A DNA stretch of 64,000 bases from Trema orientale (Eukaryota > Streptophyta > Magnoliopsida > Rosales > Cannabaceae), in NCBI GenBank assembly GCA_002914845.1, contig JXTC01000205.1:383402-447401 (forward strand). Reading direction: 5' to 3'. The notes below the pieces were generated by a model. The model did not search any database. It saw nothing but the letters and a program-made list of their open reading frames with translations, and was not told the origin of the DNA. Below are positions 10,591 to 21,418 of this stretch, piece after piece (positions within the stretch are counted from its first letter, which is position 1; each line of letters opens with the position of its first letter). The translations under genes were made by a program, and so were the position numbers.

Positions 10591-13500
10591 ATACCCCTAA
10601 ACTCAAACCTTTACTTGTCCTCAGGCAAAACAAAACAAAGAAAAAGAAAAATACAAATCAAGTATTAGAATGCAAATAGTAATATGCGAGTTTTATGTCA
10701 AATCAAGAACTGTGCAAGTATCTCCGAAGTAACAAAATGTTCTAAGTTTAAATGAAATGCAAACATTGAGGGTATTTAGAATTTCAACATCAAGCATTGG
10801 TTTCACCTTACTCAAGACCCTCTCATGTAGGTGTGTGCCCAATCAATTTCACTCAGCCTAATGAACTCTAGATAAACTTATACGCTTAGTAGTCTATGAA
10901 TGCTCTCTAGGTAATGCAAATTAGAAATTCCATAAACCCATTCTTCGTGTCAGTCTCCACTAATATAGGTTAAAGTGTTATCAAAGATCAAAAGGTCTTT
11001 CAAGGGTTGTAACAAAAGACCGGGGTGAAATGGTGGATAAAAGGGATGTTTTTCGGCTCGGATCACCCTAGACATGCATCATAACTCAAGGATTTTGTAT
11101 GATTCCTAAGAAAACAGTTTACTCACTAGTTTCCCATCACATCGCTCTCTTTTCTTCATCTATACCCACAACAAAATTATTCACAAAAATACAAAACTAA
11201 ACACAATCCTTGATTCTTTTTTTTTGTAATTTTATTATTATTATTTTTTACATAAGGATTAGAGAAACATAAACCTCACCCCCAAACTTAAATTCAACAT
11301 TGTCCTAATGTTGAAAAGAAAGCAAGGTAGTGCATAATTTTTACCAATTCTCTCTTTTTGTTTTCTTTTATTTGTAGCAAATAAAATCCACCAACAACTC
11401 ACCAAGCATAACACAAACTCGTCTTTACGCTCATTGATTCATGCAAAAGTACAATGCAATAATCCCTATTAGTGATGAGTTTGAGAAAGAAGAATTAATT
11501 TGGTGGTTTGGATGCACATCTGGGGTATTTGATAAAGGAAATAGGTCAAATAGGCTCAAGTACGGTTAACTAGGGATAAATTTCCAAGGGTTAGCTTCAA
11601 AGGCTCAAATGATCCAAAGAATGTCTAAATCCTCTCTCCAATGACACTTAACCTAGGATTTCGTCTCAAGCAATACTTAAATGGGTTCTAAAGGTTATGA
11701 GATTTCAAAGCCTTACTAATGCACATTAGTGCTATCTAAAGCTCAAAGCAATCAAGTGATCATGATTCATGATGCTCAAATGTAAAGAATCAAGAGTGAA
11801 CTTCAATCAATGCGAGTTAAGCACATAGATAATGTCAATAAATTGCATTTCAAAAGACCTAAAGAACATTCAGTTACTATACTCATCATCAATAACAAGT
11901 TATCTCATCCCAACAAAACTCATAACTTATTCAAACAAGCAAAAGAAAATCAAGTAAAAGGGTACCAAAAGAAACCAACTCATGAAAAGAAAAGCCACAA
12001 CAAACCATACATATGTAAAGCCACACCCAACAAATAATTAACCAACAAGTATTTTCATCTCTAAACTCAAAATTGGCAATGTTCTCTATATTTAGATGTT
12101 CAATATAAGCTCAAGAGAAAAGAACACGTACTGGGGAGGTGCGGCATTCTCTCCTCCTATCAAGATTGGCATAGGTGGTACTCCAGGCAAGGTGGCTCTA
12201 ATTTAGGTAGTGCAAAACTCCTTTCCATAATTTATATCTTTAGGCTTCTTCAGGTACAAATTGGTGAAGTTTGCAAATAGCGGCTTCTATCCATAATATG
12301 TGTTATACAACACGACAAATAAGTCTTGACTTTGGACGCCCTCAATAATAAGTTATCTCATCCCAACAAAACTCATAACTTATTCAAACAAGCAAAAGAA
12401 AATCAAGTAAAAGGGTACCAAAAGAAACCAACTCATGAAAAGAAAAGCCACAACAAACCATACATATGTAAAGCCACACCCAACAAATAATTAACCAACA
12501 AGTATTTTCATCTCTAAACTCAAAATTGTCAATGTTCTCTATATTTAGATGTTCAATATAAGCTCAAGGGAAAAGAACATGTACTGGGGAGGTGCGGCAT
12601 TCTCTCCTCCTATCAAGATTGGCATAGGTGGTGCTCCAGGCAAGGTGGCTCTAATTTGGGTAGTGCAAAACTCCTTTCCATAATTTATATCTTTAGGCTT
12701 CTTCAGGTACAAATTGGTGAAGTTTGCAAATAGCGGCTTCTACCCATAATATGTGTTACACAACACGACAAATAAGTCTTGACTTTGGACGCCCTCAAGC
12801 TTGGCGACATATGGAAGTGTTCGGCACGTACGCTCAACTTGTTTTGACTCAGGAACATGTGCTTGGTGGGCTTGAATAAACGGTGCTAGCAGTGGTGAAG
12901 GAGATTTTGGCCATATAGGATTGTCATAGATGTGATCTTTGATGAATGATGGTGGTATAATGATTTGGATCTCAAAGGGTGAAGATTCACAAGTGTTGTC
13001 ATGTGATTCTTCCTCATTGATCTGCTCTTGATTCTTCTCCTCACTTGGGTAGTCATCATCAAACAAACTCAAGATTCTCGTGCTTGTGCTTGACTCCTCA
13101 CAGTAGCTTTCATCTATATTTATGACCTGTGCCTTTATTATAGTCACCGCTCTTGTCATGGCTTCAAGGAAGTCATATAGAGACTCAAATTGTAAGTTAT
13201 AAATGGTCTCCATCCTCTCTTATTTCTTATTACGAAGTCTTGTCTCCTTTGAAAATTGTATAAGAAGGTATTCAAGGTCGGGAGAAGACTCTGTTTGGTG
13301 ATGATGAGTTTCAAACCATGGCGCCGAAATGTTAGAGTTATCCCACAACCTTTGGTGGCTTGTTAGATACTTCCAAATCCAATAGTCAAAATTGGTCATG
13401 TCTTCCAATAACTAATAGGCTTTATTCACGGCTAGTTGGTAGATGGAGGGGGTACATTTTCTTCTTTATACTCACATTCTTATTTCGGGCTGAAGGTTGT

Positions 13501-13782
13501 TGAAGAAGTTTTTTATTTGATACTTCCAGGAGAAACCATGATTCGGACACATCGTGAGAAAATCTTTGTATCTCCACCATGCATAATAAAATAGCTTCGA
13601 GCCTTATTGAGCAAACCACAAGAGGACTTGTCAATTTAATATCTCTAAGTACCTTGCAAAACAAACATTTAAAAATAAAAATTAAAAAAAATAAATAAAT
13701 GCCTAAATTAAAATCAAATTACTTACTCCAGATATTGATAATAATTTAAAATGCCAATTCTCTAGCAACTGGGCCAAAAACT
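10591..13782 (-). other. Internal region of the old gypsy element
   Basis: It contains a 453-bp tandem duplication and a few short - strand frames (13422-13664, 13220-13408 and 12740-13213). The last encodes an acidic 157-residue segment that I cannot place in a family. No conserved retroelement enzyme motif is visible. I treat all of it as fossil sequence of the element rather than as a host gene. Confidence 0.6.
11891..12796. repeat. 453-bp tandem duplication
   Basis: Unit 1 is 11891-12343 and unit 2 is 12344-12796. They differ at only about eight to ten positions (about 98% identical), so the duplication is much younger than the gypsy element around it. Confidence 0.9.
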
Positions 13783-14602
13783 TATTAAGAAAAATGCATA
13801 TACGTATATTTACAGGTGCATAGGTTGTAAACAAGTAATAAAGTGATGAGAGAGTTAACGATACCACGAAGAATTAGGTGTTAAATTGCTGCTAAGTACC
13901 GAGATTATGGTGACCTGGCTTTATCTAGGCAATCGAACTAAATGAATTTATAGTTAAATAAATACAAATATAAATATAAATATAAAAATAAAATATGGAA
14001 ACTTCTATGCACAAAAATACTAGGAGAATTGAATTTACCTAACTATCAACTATGTCTTTCAATTACCAATTTGCCTCCTCTCCAACTTTCTACTCTTAGT
14101 ATGAAGGCTTAAATGAGCATTTATAGGGCACCCAAATGACCTACTATGGAGGAAAATTCGACCATCCATTTGGATTCAATCCAGGGCTGAGATTTCTCTT
14201 AAAACATTTCTGAAACACGGAGCTTCACGGGGAAGCATTGTGGTGCTAGTTAAAAGGACCGTATTATGCAATTAGGGAACAGTGCGGTGCTCTAAATCTA
14301 GCGCTATAGTGCTTAGCTGAAAAGGTAGAGCACCGCGATGCTCTAAGGTCAGTGCCGCGGCACTTGCCTCTCTGCCCAAAAATCAACTTTGCAGCCAAAA
14401 CTGAGAGCGTCTAGATGCTTCAACTGTTGCCTCTAATGTCCGTATTGGTCCTTATTTTTGATGCCAAACTTACACTAAACCTTAATCTCTTATTTTCTAT
14501 AAAATAAACATAAAATAATATTAAAATAATACAAATACTTTAGAACTTACAAATATTTGAACTGGAAAATACTTGATTTGTAAGTGAAATGCACACTCAT
14601 CA
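13783..14602 (-). repeat. Right (5') LTR of the old gypsy element
   Basis: About 820 bp homologous to the outer parts of the left LTR. The two share the TGCACACTCAT end, the GGGCACCCAAATGACC phrase and GC-rich dyads of the GCACCGCGATGC and GTGCCGCGGCAC type (about 14330-14365). It lacks about 600 bp present in the left copy. Confidence 0.75.
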
Positions 14603-14709
14603 ATAACGAACTTGATCATGATGACACAATTGAAGATTATACAGGAGAAGAAGTAGAAGAAGGAGAAGAAGAATTGGAGGTGGACGATGATGATAAAACT
14701 GATCAACAT
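14603..14709 (+). pseudogene. TNP2-like CACTA transposase, acidic C-terminus
   Basis: Right after the gypsy target site, the frame ELDHDDTIEDYTGEEVEEGE continues into a run of Asp and Glu and stops at 14707-14709 after KTDQH. A highly acidic tail is usual at the end of plant TNP2 proteins. Joined to position 6497 this is the end of the same gene, which fixes the gypsy insertion within its last codons. Confidence 0.7.
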
Positions 14710-16059
14710 TAACATGAAGATTATATTGGTAGCAATGATGATTAATATGAATATATTTTTATTTATATATTTTATGAGAATATTTATTATATTGTTAATT
14801 AAATATCTAATTTTATACGATCATTTCTATATAGATTATATCATATTTATATTATTCATGAATATTATTCAGTTATGGCTATTGTTGAGCCTTTATATCA
14901 TGGAGGAGATACAGGTGGTAACCGCCCACCAGACCTATTTAGGATTTCTGCCCTATGTCAGTCAGGTACAATGAATGTTTTTAGTTTATGTTGTCGGTAA
15001 TAAATAAAGATACATTTACCATTCATTTCATTTCATTGATTATTATTATTTTTTTTCTCTCTTTTATAGAACCTTTTAGTAAAAAGAAACGTTTAAAGAA
15101 TAGATCTTTGAATTTACATGAGAAGCTTGATTCCTTCCAGCCTAGTAAACGTCGCCCATTCATGTTTGACAAGACGAGAAAAACATGGAGAGTTGTTAAA
15201 GAGAATTGAAAGTATTTTTCTTGTCTAATAGGGGTTCTCGTTAGGGCGAATATAGAACCTTTTCACAAGAGTTAGGCAAAGGATCCTGCTAAACAAAAGG
15301 GAAAAATAGAGCCTATCAAGTTATGAATATTTTGTTTATTATCATATCCTTATATTTTATGAAAATTCTTTCTTGTTATTTACTTTCTTTTATGGTTGTA
15401 GAAGTACTTCCAGTATAAAGATGTCATTGATGCCGAGCTGCCTATGGTATCTCAGAGCGTTGACTGCATAGCTCTGAACAACTATAAGAACTAGAAGAAT
15501 GAGCTCCATGAACACTTTTTCGACAATGGTGGAGGAGGGGATGAGAATAGTCTTGACCTTCCTTATGCTCATCATTCTGTTCCTGAAGAAATGACTCAGG
15601 AGATTTGGAACAAGTGCGTAGATTTTTTTGACTGGAGTTCAGGGTTAGTATTTCATTTAATTATTTTTTATACTACATTACTTTGATAACTATTACATTA
15701 TTAACTAATACCTTTTAAATGATAGGCAATGTCTAGGAGAAATGCTAGTAATAAGGCACAAATGAAGTATGTCAGTAGGCAGGGGCCTAAGTCTACTATC
15801 GCCAATATATATGATATGATAATCTTCTCATAATTTGTTAGTTACATTTTCTTATTGCTTTTATTTATTTACTTATACAATTCATTGTATAGGGGAATCC
15901 TGAGATGGGAGATAGGGATGGAGCCAGGATTGAAAGTTAGTAGGGACATTACTTAATTAAGAACAAAAGTTTAAAACAAGATAATAATATTGAAATATGT
16001 AAAATATTATAATTATACTCATACATTACAATTTTTCCTTGCGGGTTTTCATATTTTGA

Positions 16060-18345
16060 AAATGCCGCAAAATGACCTCATTATCAATACTATCAAATAC
16101 ATCTTTTTCAATATACATGACTAAACTATCATTCATCTATTGATCTCCGATTCAATTGCGCAATCGATTCTTGACAATATTCATGGTAGAGAATACTCTT
16201 TCAACAGTAATAGTAGCAACTAGAAGAAGTAATGCCAAAGTCAGAAGCATATAAACTAATGGATATACCATTTTTTTTTTGTTACAACCAACTTTTGTGC
16301 AAGATCACTAAGGCTTTTGAATCCTATGAACTCTTTGCTATCAATAATATAAGTTTCAAGTTTATCATCAAATGCTATTTACTCAAATGCTGAAAAATCT
16401 TTTGGATAATATTCAGCAAGGCGAATTATCTTCTTCTTGTCAAAAGCACTGAATGAATCATTTGGGTATAAGCATGCTACACAAAATAGTAACTCAGTAT
16501 TTATTTCAGAGAAACGGTCATTTAACTCTTGAAGTTGCATATCTATGATAGCATAGAATAAATCTACATGAAAGTGATGCAAATTTGTCATTTCTTGAGT
16601 CTTACACCGTGAGCGATCTCGACGCATAAATATATCATCTATGTTGGAAACATCAATATCATGCTTCTGACAAAAAGTATAGACTTGTTCTAAAAAATAA
16701 TCCCACCCATCGTCTCTCATCACTTGGAGTCGTTGCTTATATATTTTCACTAAGTTTATAGTATTTACCATATCTTGATCTTTTTTTTTGTAATGTCTTT
16801 GACAATTTATTTGTAACTTCTAAGATGGTCCTCATTAGATGTAGACTAAAGACAAATTCAAAAGATTGTATCGACTCTGATAAATTATTTGCTTCTCATC
16901 TTTGTGCAGAACTTGATCCATTATCAACAATCATATCAAGGACATCAATTATAGGTGAAAATATGGTAATCAAGCTTATCAAAGTACCACAATGAGAATC
17001 CCAATGTGTATTACGAGGATGTTTAAAAGTAGTATTTTGATCCGTCCACTTGAAACTTCACCATTTTTAATTACTTCATTAACAATTTTTGCTTGTTTCT
17101 CTTGAAGAATATCACAACGTTTAGACGATATTGCAACAATATTCACCACACTAGCAACCAAACTAAAAAGTAATGCAATTTGAATATGCTTTTTAGTCAT
17201 AGCTACAAGAGCTAACTGGAGTTGATGAGCAAAACAATGAATGTAATAAGCACATGGGTTCTCTTTCAAAATAAGTGTTTTATGATTATTAAACTCACCT
17301 TGCATATTATTAGCTCTATCATAACCTTGTCCTCTCAGTCTAGATACACTTAAATTATATCTAGAGAATAATTCATCAATCGTAGTCTTGGGTGAAAGAG
17401 CTGTGGTATTAGGAACATGTACAATACTTATGAAACGCTCAATCACATGTCCATTATTGTTCACATAATGCAAAACAACAGATATTTGCTCCTTAACTAA
17501 TACATCACGTGATTCATCAACTAGAATGGAAAACAACACATCACCAATATCTTTGATAATAATATTGATTGTTTCTACAGTAGAAGCAGGTACAATTTCT
17601 TTTTGAATATCGGGTGATGTTAACTTGAGATTATCAGGAGCATTTTTCAAAGTAACATCCTTAATCTTATCATTATGATCAGCTAGAAACTTTAAGAGTT
17701 CAAGAAAGTTACCTTGGTTTTTTGAATCTTCAGACTCATCACGACCACGAAATGCAAGTCCTTGTCGCAAAAGAAATCGAACACAAGCTGTTGATACGCT
17801 CAAACGAATTCGATACCCATTTCGTATTTGTTTTGATTGCTTGAAAAGATATGTCTGAATATGTTACTCTCGATTCATTAAAGTTTCACATTTATTTCGA
17901 GCTTCATTGTGTGTACTATTGGGACCTCCAATATAGATTTGAAGTCTTTCTTTCTTTTTCCAATTTGAGAATCCTTCACCAATAAAAGAGTCACCACCTC
18001 CTTGATCTCCGTTATTTGGTCTAAAAAGATAGCAACAAAGGAAAAATACATCATTTTTTCTGTACTATATTTACCATACTCATTAAACCAAGAGGGATTG
18101 AATCGTCTCGATATTTCTCCAAAGTTTCTACTTGGAAAATTATGACTTCGAGACTGACAAGGACCTCTTTGCATGTATGCTCTTCGAACTTGATCTTTAT
18201 TGTTAACATTATAATTCATAATTGGCATTCTAAGTCCAGCATCTGAAAGAAGTTGCGCAACATCAAGTTCTACACTACTTGATTTCTCTTCATCATTACT
18301 TTCTTCAATAGAAAATGGGGATTTTCTTTTGAAATATCTCTCCAT
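16060..18345 (-). pseudogene. hAT Tip100-type transposase (TTF finger, DUF4371, dimerisation)
   Basis: Start ATG at 18345: MERYFKRKSPFSIEE, then a TTF-finger region with FPSRNFGEISRRFNPSWF. Near 18045 the frame shifts; the continuation FRPNNGDQGGGDSFIGEGFS lies in another frame and reaches a stop at about 17862. The 17803-16979 frame holds the DUF4371 core (FLELLKFLADHNDKIKD, ILVDESRDVLVKEQISVVL, RGQGYDRANNMQGEFNNHK, IHCFAHQLQLALVA). A second frameshift near 17045 leads into NTHWDSHCGTLISLITIFSP. 16771-16379 carries a long helical segment. 16270-16080 encodes the dimerisation block (VERVFSTMNIVKNRLRN, then MNDSLVMYIEKDVFDSIDNE). With at least two frameshifts and several stops it is inactive, though the gene is nearly full length. 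Confidence 0.8.
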
Positions 18346-18858
18346 GATTATTTCACATAGAATTCAATAAGTAATAAAATTTAAGAAATGATTCCAATTG
18401 ACATTTTTAGATTACATAAAAATTAAATTATTAACTTAGCTATCATTCATAACTAATAGAATATTAAAAAATAAAAGTAATAAATATACAAGTGATATAA
18501 TCAATTTACTAACAACAACAACAACAACAATAACAATTAATTTTTTGAAACTTTAGTATCTAACAAGTAACAAATAGGATAATTTTGTTGTTCAATTTTC
18601 AAATTAGGTGATTTTGAAAACCCTATCATAGTCATACTTTGAATTCAACCTAATAAAATAAATTACAATTCTATTTAATAAGAAATGATGAAAAAAATTA
18701 TATTACCTAAAGAATTAAATGATTTGTGGTCCCTTTCTCCCCTTCTCTTTGATGTGCTATCTCTTTTCCCCTTGGCCTTGCCTTTCCTAGCTCAATCTCT
18801 CACTCCTGCAACTCTCCCCTCAATTCTGGTCGACTGGTTGTTGTCCTTCTTCTCTCTA

Positions 18859-18879
18859 TCTCTCTCTCTCTCTCTCTCT
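18859..18879. repeat. (CT)n microsatellite
   Basis: About 21 bp of uninterrupted CT repeat inside the hAT element, on the side upstream of its transposase start. Confidence 0.9.
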
Positions 18880-20104
18880 TTTCCCTTTTCTCTTATCTGT
18901 TTAGCTAGTCAGACCTCATTGTCTTGGACTCTTGGTCGTTCACGTGCTATATGCCTATATACCTATATTGTCTTGGACTTGACATTGAAAAGGAAGTTTT
19001 CAAAAAGAATGGATTGAGTTGGACATTAAAAAGAATGGGTTGATCTGAACATTAAAAAAAATAGGTTTAAGGTTTAAACAGTGGGCTTTGAAGACTTAAA
19101 GTTCGAAAAACTAAGCCCAATATAGTTTAAGTAACAAAATTTTATAAAAATAACATTGGGCTTATATAATACTATTAATTATATACAAAAATTTTTTTTC
19201 GTAAAAGTTCAGTAGGGGCAATTGTCCCCATTCACCCGTTAGGGGCTCCATCCCTAACGGAGAGTTAGGGTCGATCATGGAGAACTACTGGTAGCGGTAT
19301 ATAGATCCTGTCACTGATACATGGCCTTCTATAGAGGTTGAACAGAATTATGTAAGTAACATTAAGATTATTTGTATTAATTGATTGTCTCCTAATTTAA
19401 TTTTTGTACTAACTTTTTTCCTACCGTTTGTGGTATAAGATGGTTGAGTGTCGCACCACTTAGTTGTAGTCTTAGTTATCTTCATCTGCCTCTGATTTTT
19501 CAACACAATCTGCATCACCTCGTATTGATGTGACAATGATTGCTGACGAGATGCTTAGTATTAAGCGAGGGTATAGGAGAGGAGTCAGTTCGAAAATCAA
19601 GGGACTTGCTAGCACATCTTCTACAACAACTTTTCTACCATGGGATCCTTCTGTAGCTGACTCAGAGTTGCAGGAATTTTTTAGCCAGACATAGAATTAT
19701 ATGGCTGCTGCCCACTAGTGTGAAGCAGTTCTCCTGGCACAACGAGATGCAGAGAGGCAGTACTAAGACAAAAAATTGCGTTACATGTCTACCGCATGGG
19801 AGACATTCGTTCTGGGATTTCAGATACCCATTTAGCTACCTGCTGCTCCTGCTATTCCTCCAATACCCTCGCCGCCTACTTTGCCTCTGAGGTTTTGACC
19901 TGGACCTGCTCCCCCGACTTCCAACCCTTAAGACGATGATCAAGATGTGACTGACTTGGGTAGCTAGCTAGCTAAATAAATAGTTGTTGAGTTCTTTTTT
20001 TCTTTCCTACTATATTTTTTATATGTTGGATATTTTTACTAAATTTTTATTTTAGATGTTTTTGTTTAATTCTAATTTTAATAATTAATCAATTTTAAAA
20101 AATA

Positions 20105-20476
20105 AAAATAAAAATATCTATAGTGACGATGCTATAAGGTAAAAAATAAAAAATAAAAAATACATTAGCGATGACTAATGTCGTCGCTATAAATATATTT
20201 AAATATTTTTATATTGAAAAAATTTAAATCTATAGCAATGACAATTGTCGTCGTTATAGTTCTAACGACGGCCAAGTTCGTCATTTTTACCAATTGTTCA
20301 ACGATATTTTCGTAACGATAAGTGTCGTCGTTATAAAGTGTCTATACTAACGGACCTATACCGACGACATAATAACGACGACATCGTCGTTATAAGTTTT
20401 CAACGACGATATTTTGATTTATAGCGACGATATTTATCGTCGACATTTGTCGTCACTATATGAGCTTTTTGTAGTG
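20105..20476 (+). repeat. CACTA 3' subterminal repeats and terminus
   Basis: At least eight short repeats of the form GTCGTCGTTATA or its complement, in both orientations, end with GCTTTTTGTAGTG at 20476. Such arrays are the binding region for the second CACTA protein and mark the 3' end of the element. Confidence 0.85.
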
Positions 20477-20657
20477 TTTACACTTCTTTAATTAAAATAC
20501 CTGGATTCAAGTGAGCTGAAATAATTCTTAAGACAATCATTATACATTTATAATATGTATATATACATACATATATGATCAATTACAAATATATTCGATG
20601 CAAATTTTATTTTTTATTTTTAAATTCAACTCTTCCATTCTTGAAAACTACTATCAT

Positions 20658-21261
20658 CATTGGCGGAGCCATACTACCCCCAACTTTTATTCTAATTCAA
20701 CTTTTTAAGTAAATTATGTTAAAAATATATATGCAACCTCACAAAATTCTAATGTTATCCATATGCCCCTACAATTTTGAGTTTATTGATATGCCCCCTA
20801 AAATTTCAATTTATACACATGCATTTATAAACTCTTAAATTTTAAGACATAACTTCGGTCCAAAACCTAAATATTTATTGGGATACTTTCGTATGTTAGC
20901 AGTTTCAAGGAAAGACATTAGTTTATTAGGTTTTTTAAAAGAAAACTTTACTATGAAACTAGCTAATACCAACCACCAAAGTGTCATTCAGCCTAATTAT
21001 TTCCTCATATTTATTTTGCCTGATCAACTCAAAGGTCCACACTTATAAACTTAAGAAGTTTCAACTTATAATGGATTGCAATCTAAAATAATGAGCTTCA
21101 ACCACTAACTTTTGTGATTTTATTATAGAATATGAAAACTCATTGGATGCAACTATAATATACATATAAATTCGTAAAGAAAATATTTCGTACATTTTAA
21201 ATACTTTTATATTATGTTCAAGAATTTTCTTATCCTCAATCAAGATCTGGTTCTGCCCTTG
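20658..21261. mobile_element. Possible hAT-type MITE remnant
   Basis: The left CATTGGCGGAGCCA and right TGGTTCTGCCCTTG are imperfect inverted copies of a CAGGGGCGGAGCCA-like hAT end. There is no ORF of note inside and no clean 8-bp target duplication. The call rests on the ends only. Confidence 0.35.
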
Positions 21262-21418
21262 CATTTTATCATTCTAGATTGTAACATAAAATATCAATTT
21301 CACCCTTATGATATTTAATTTTAATAAAAGAAAAGTTCTAATTAATGAAAAATATATGCTTTTCCTTAAAGTGTATTTGCATTTGATTAATGAAGATAAA
21401 TTGATTGCTTAATTCAAT

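Larger units (their letters stand above)
6503..14602 (-). mobile_element. Old Ty3/gypsy-type LTR element, non-autonomous looking, nested in CACTA
   Basis: The two LTRs are in direct orientation: left 6503-10590 (itself interrupted) and right about 13783-14602. The flanks GTAAC (6498-6502) and ATAAC (14603-14607) form a near-perfect 5-bp target duplication. Orientation is -, because a diverged primer binding site (TGGCCCAGTTGCTAGAGA read on the - strand, about 13759-13776) lies just inside the right LTR, and a polypurine-like tract lies just inside the left one. The primer site resembles the TGGCGCCGTTGCCGGGGA type used by several gypsy lineages. The internal region has short - strand frames near 12740-13664 but no recognisable protease, reverse transcriptase or integrase. 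By eye the LTRs differ by roughly 15-20%, so the insertion is old. It is clearly broken. Confidence 0.75.
15913..19256 (-). mobile_element. hAT (Tip100-type) DNA transposon, 3.3 kb
   Basis: The ends are inverted: TAGGGATGGAGCC at 15913 and GGCTCCATCCCTA ending at 19256. Inside, on the - strand, lies a transposase with a TTF-type zinc-finger N-terminus, a DUF4371-like centre and a C-terminal hAT dimerisation region. This is the layout of plant Tip100 / zinc-finger-MYM-type-1-like elements. I see no clean 8-bp duplication; the flanks ATGGGAGA and ACGGAGAG are only an imperfect candidate. The host sequence on both sides is the CACTA second ORF, so the hAT is the younger layer. A (CT)n tract (18859-18879) lies in its 5' untranslated side. 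Confidence 0.8.
15069..19940 (+). pseudogene. CACTA second ORF (plant Ptta/En/Spm type), split by hAT
   Basis: The exon-like pieces are on the + strand. 15069-15209 is basic (FSKKKRLKNRSLNLHEKL, then KRRPFMFDKTRKTWRVVKEN). 15400-15645 holds ELPMVSQSVDCIALNNY and EEMTQEIWNKCVDFFDWSSG. 15729-15815 reads RRNASNKAQMKYVSRQGPKS, a motif typical of the second CACTA protein. After the hAT insertion the frame resumes at about 19262 with ELGSIMENYW, then DTWPSIEVEQNYV, a RGYRRGVSSKIKGLAS segment (about 19568-19615) and a proline-rich end. Splice-like AG/GT borders separate the pieces. Several in-frame stops show it is dead. The usual role is binding the subterminal repeats, known from the family and not shown here. 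Confidence 0.7.
1385..20476 (+). mobile_element. CACTA (En/Spm) DNA transposon, old and multiply interrupted
   Basis: The order along the + strand is that of a plant CACTA element. It has a TNP2-like transposase (Transpos_assoc, Transposase_21, DUF4218 and DUF4216 regions, then an acidic tail ending about 14709), then a second ORF of the plant Ptta/En/Spm type (15069-19940), then subterminal repeats of the TCGTCGTTATA kind (about 20105-20460). The terminus GCTTTTTGTAGTG ends at 20476 and is the complement of a CACTACAAAAAGC end. The 5' terminus is not visible, so 1385 is approximate. Coding parts carry many stops and frame changes and the element cannot be autonomous. At least three later elements sit inside it: a copia solo LTR, a gypsy element and a hAT transposon. 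Confidence 0.85.

Noticed and set aside
13753-13776. Sequence next to the right gypsy LTR as a tRNA gene fragment
   Set aside because: Only about 18 bp match a tRNA 3' end complement, as expected of a primer binding site.
18685-19017. 110-residue Leu/Ser-rich frame suggesting a membrane protein
   Set aside because: It runs through the (CT)n tract and non-coding part of the hAT element. Composition is low-complexity and no homology is recognised.
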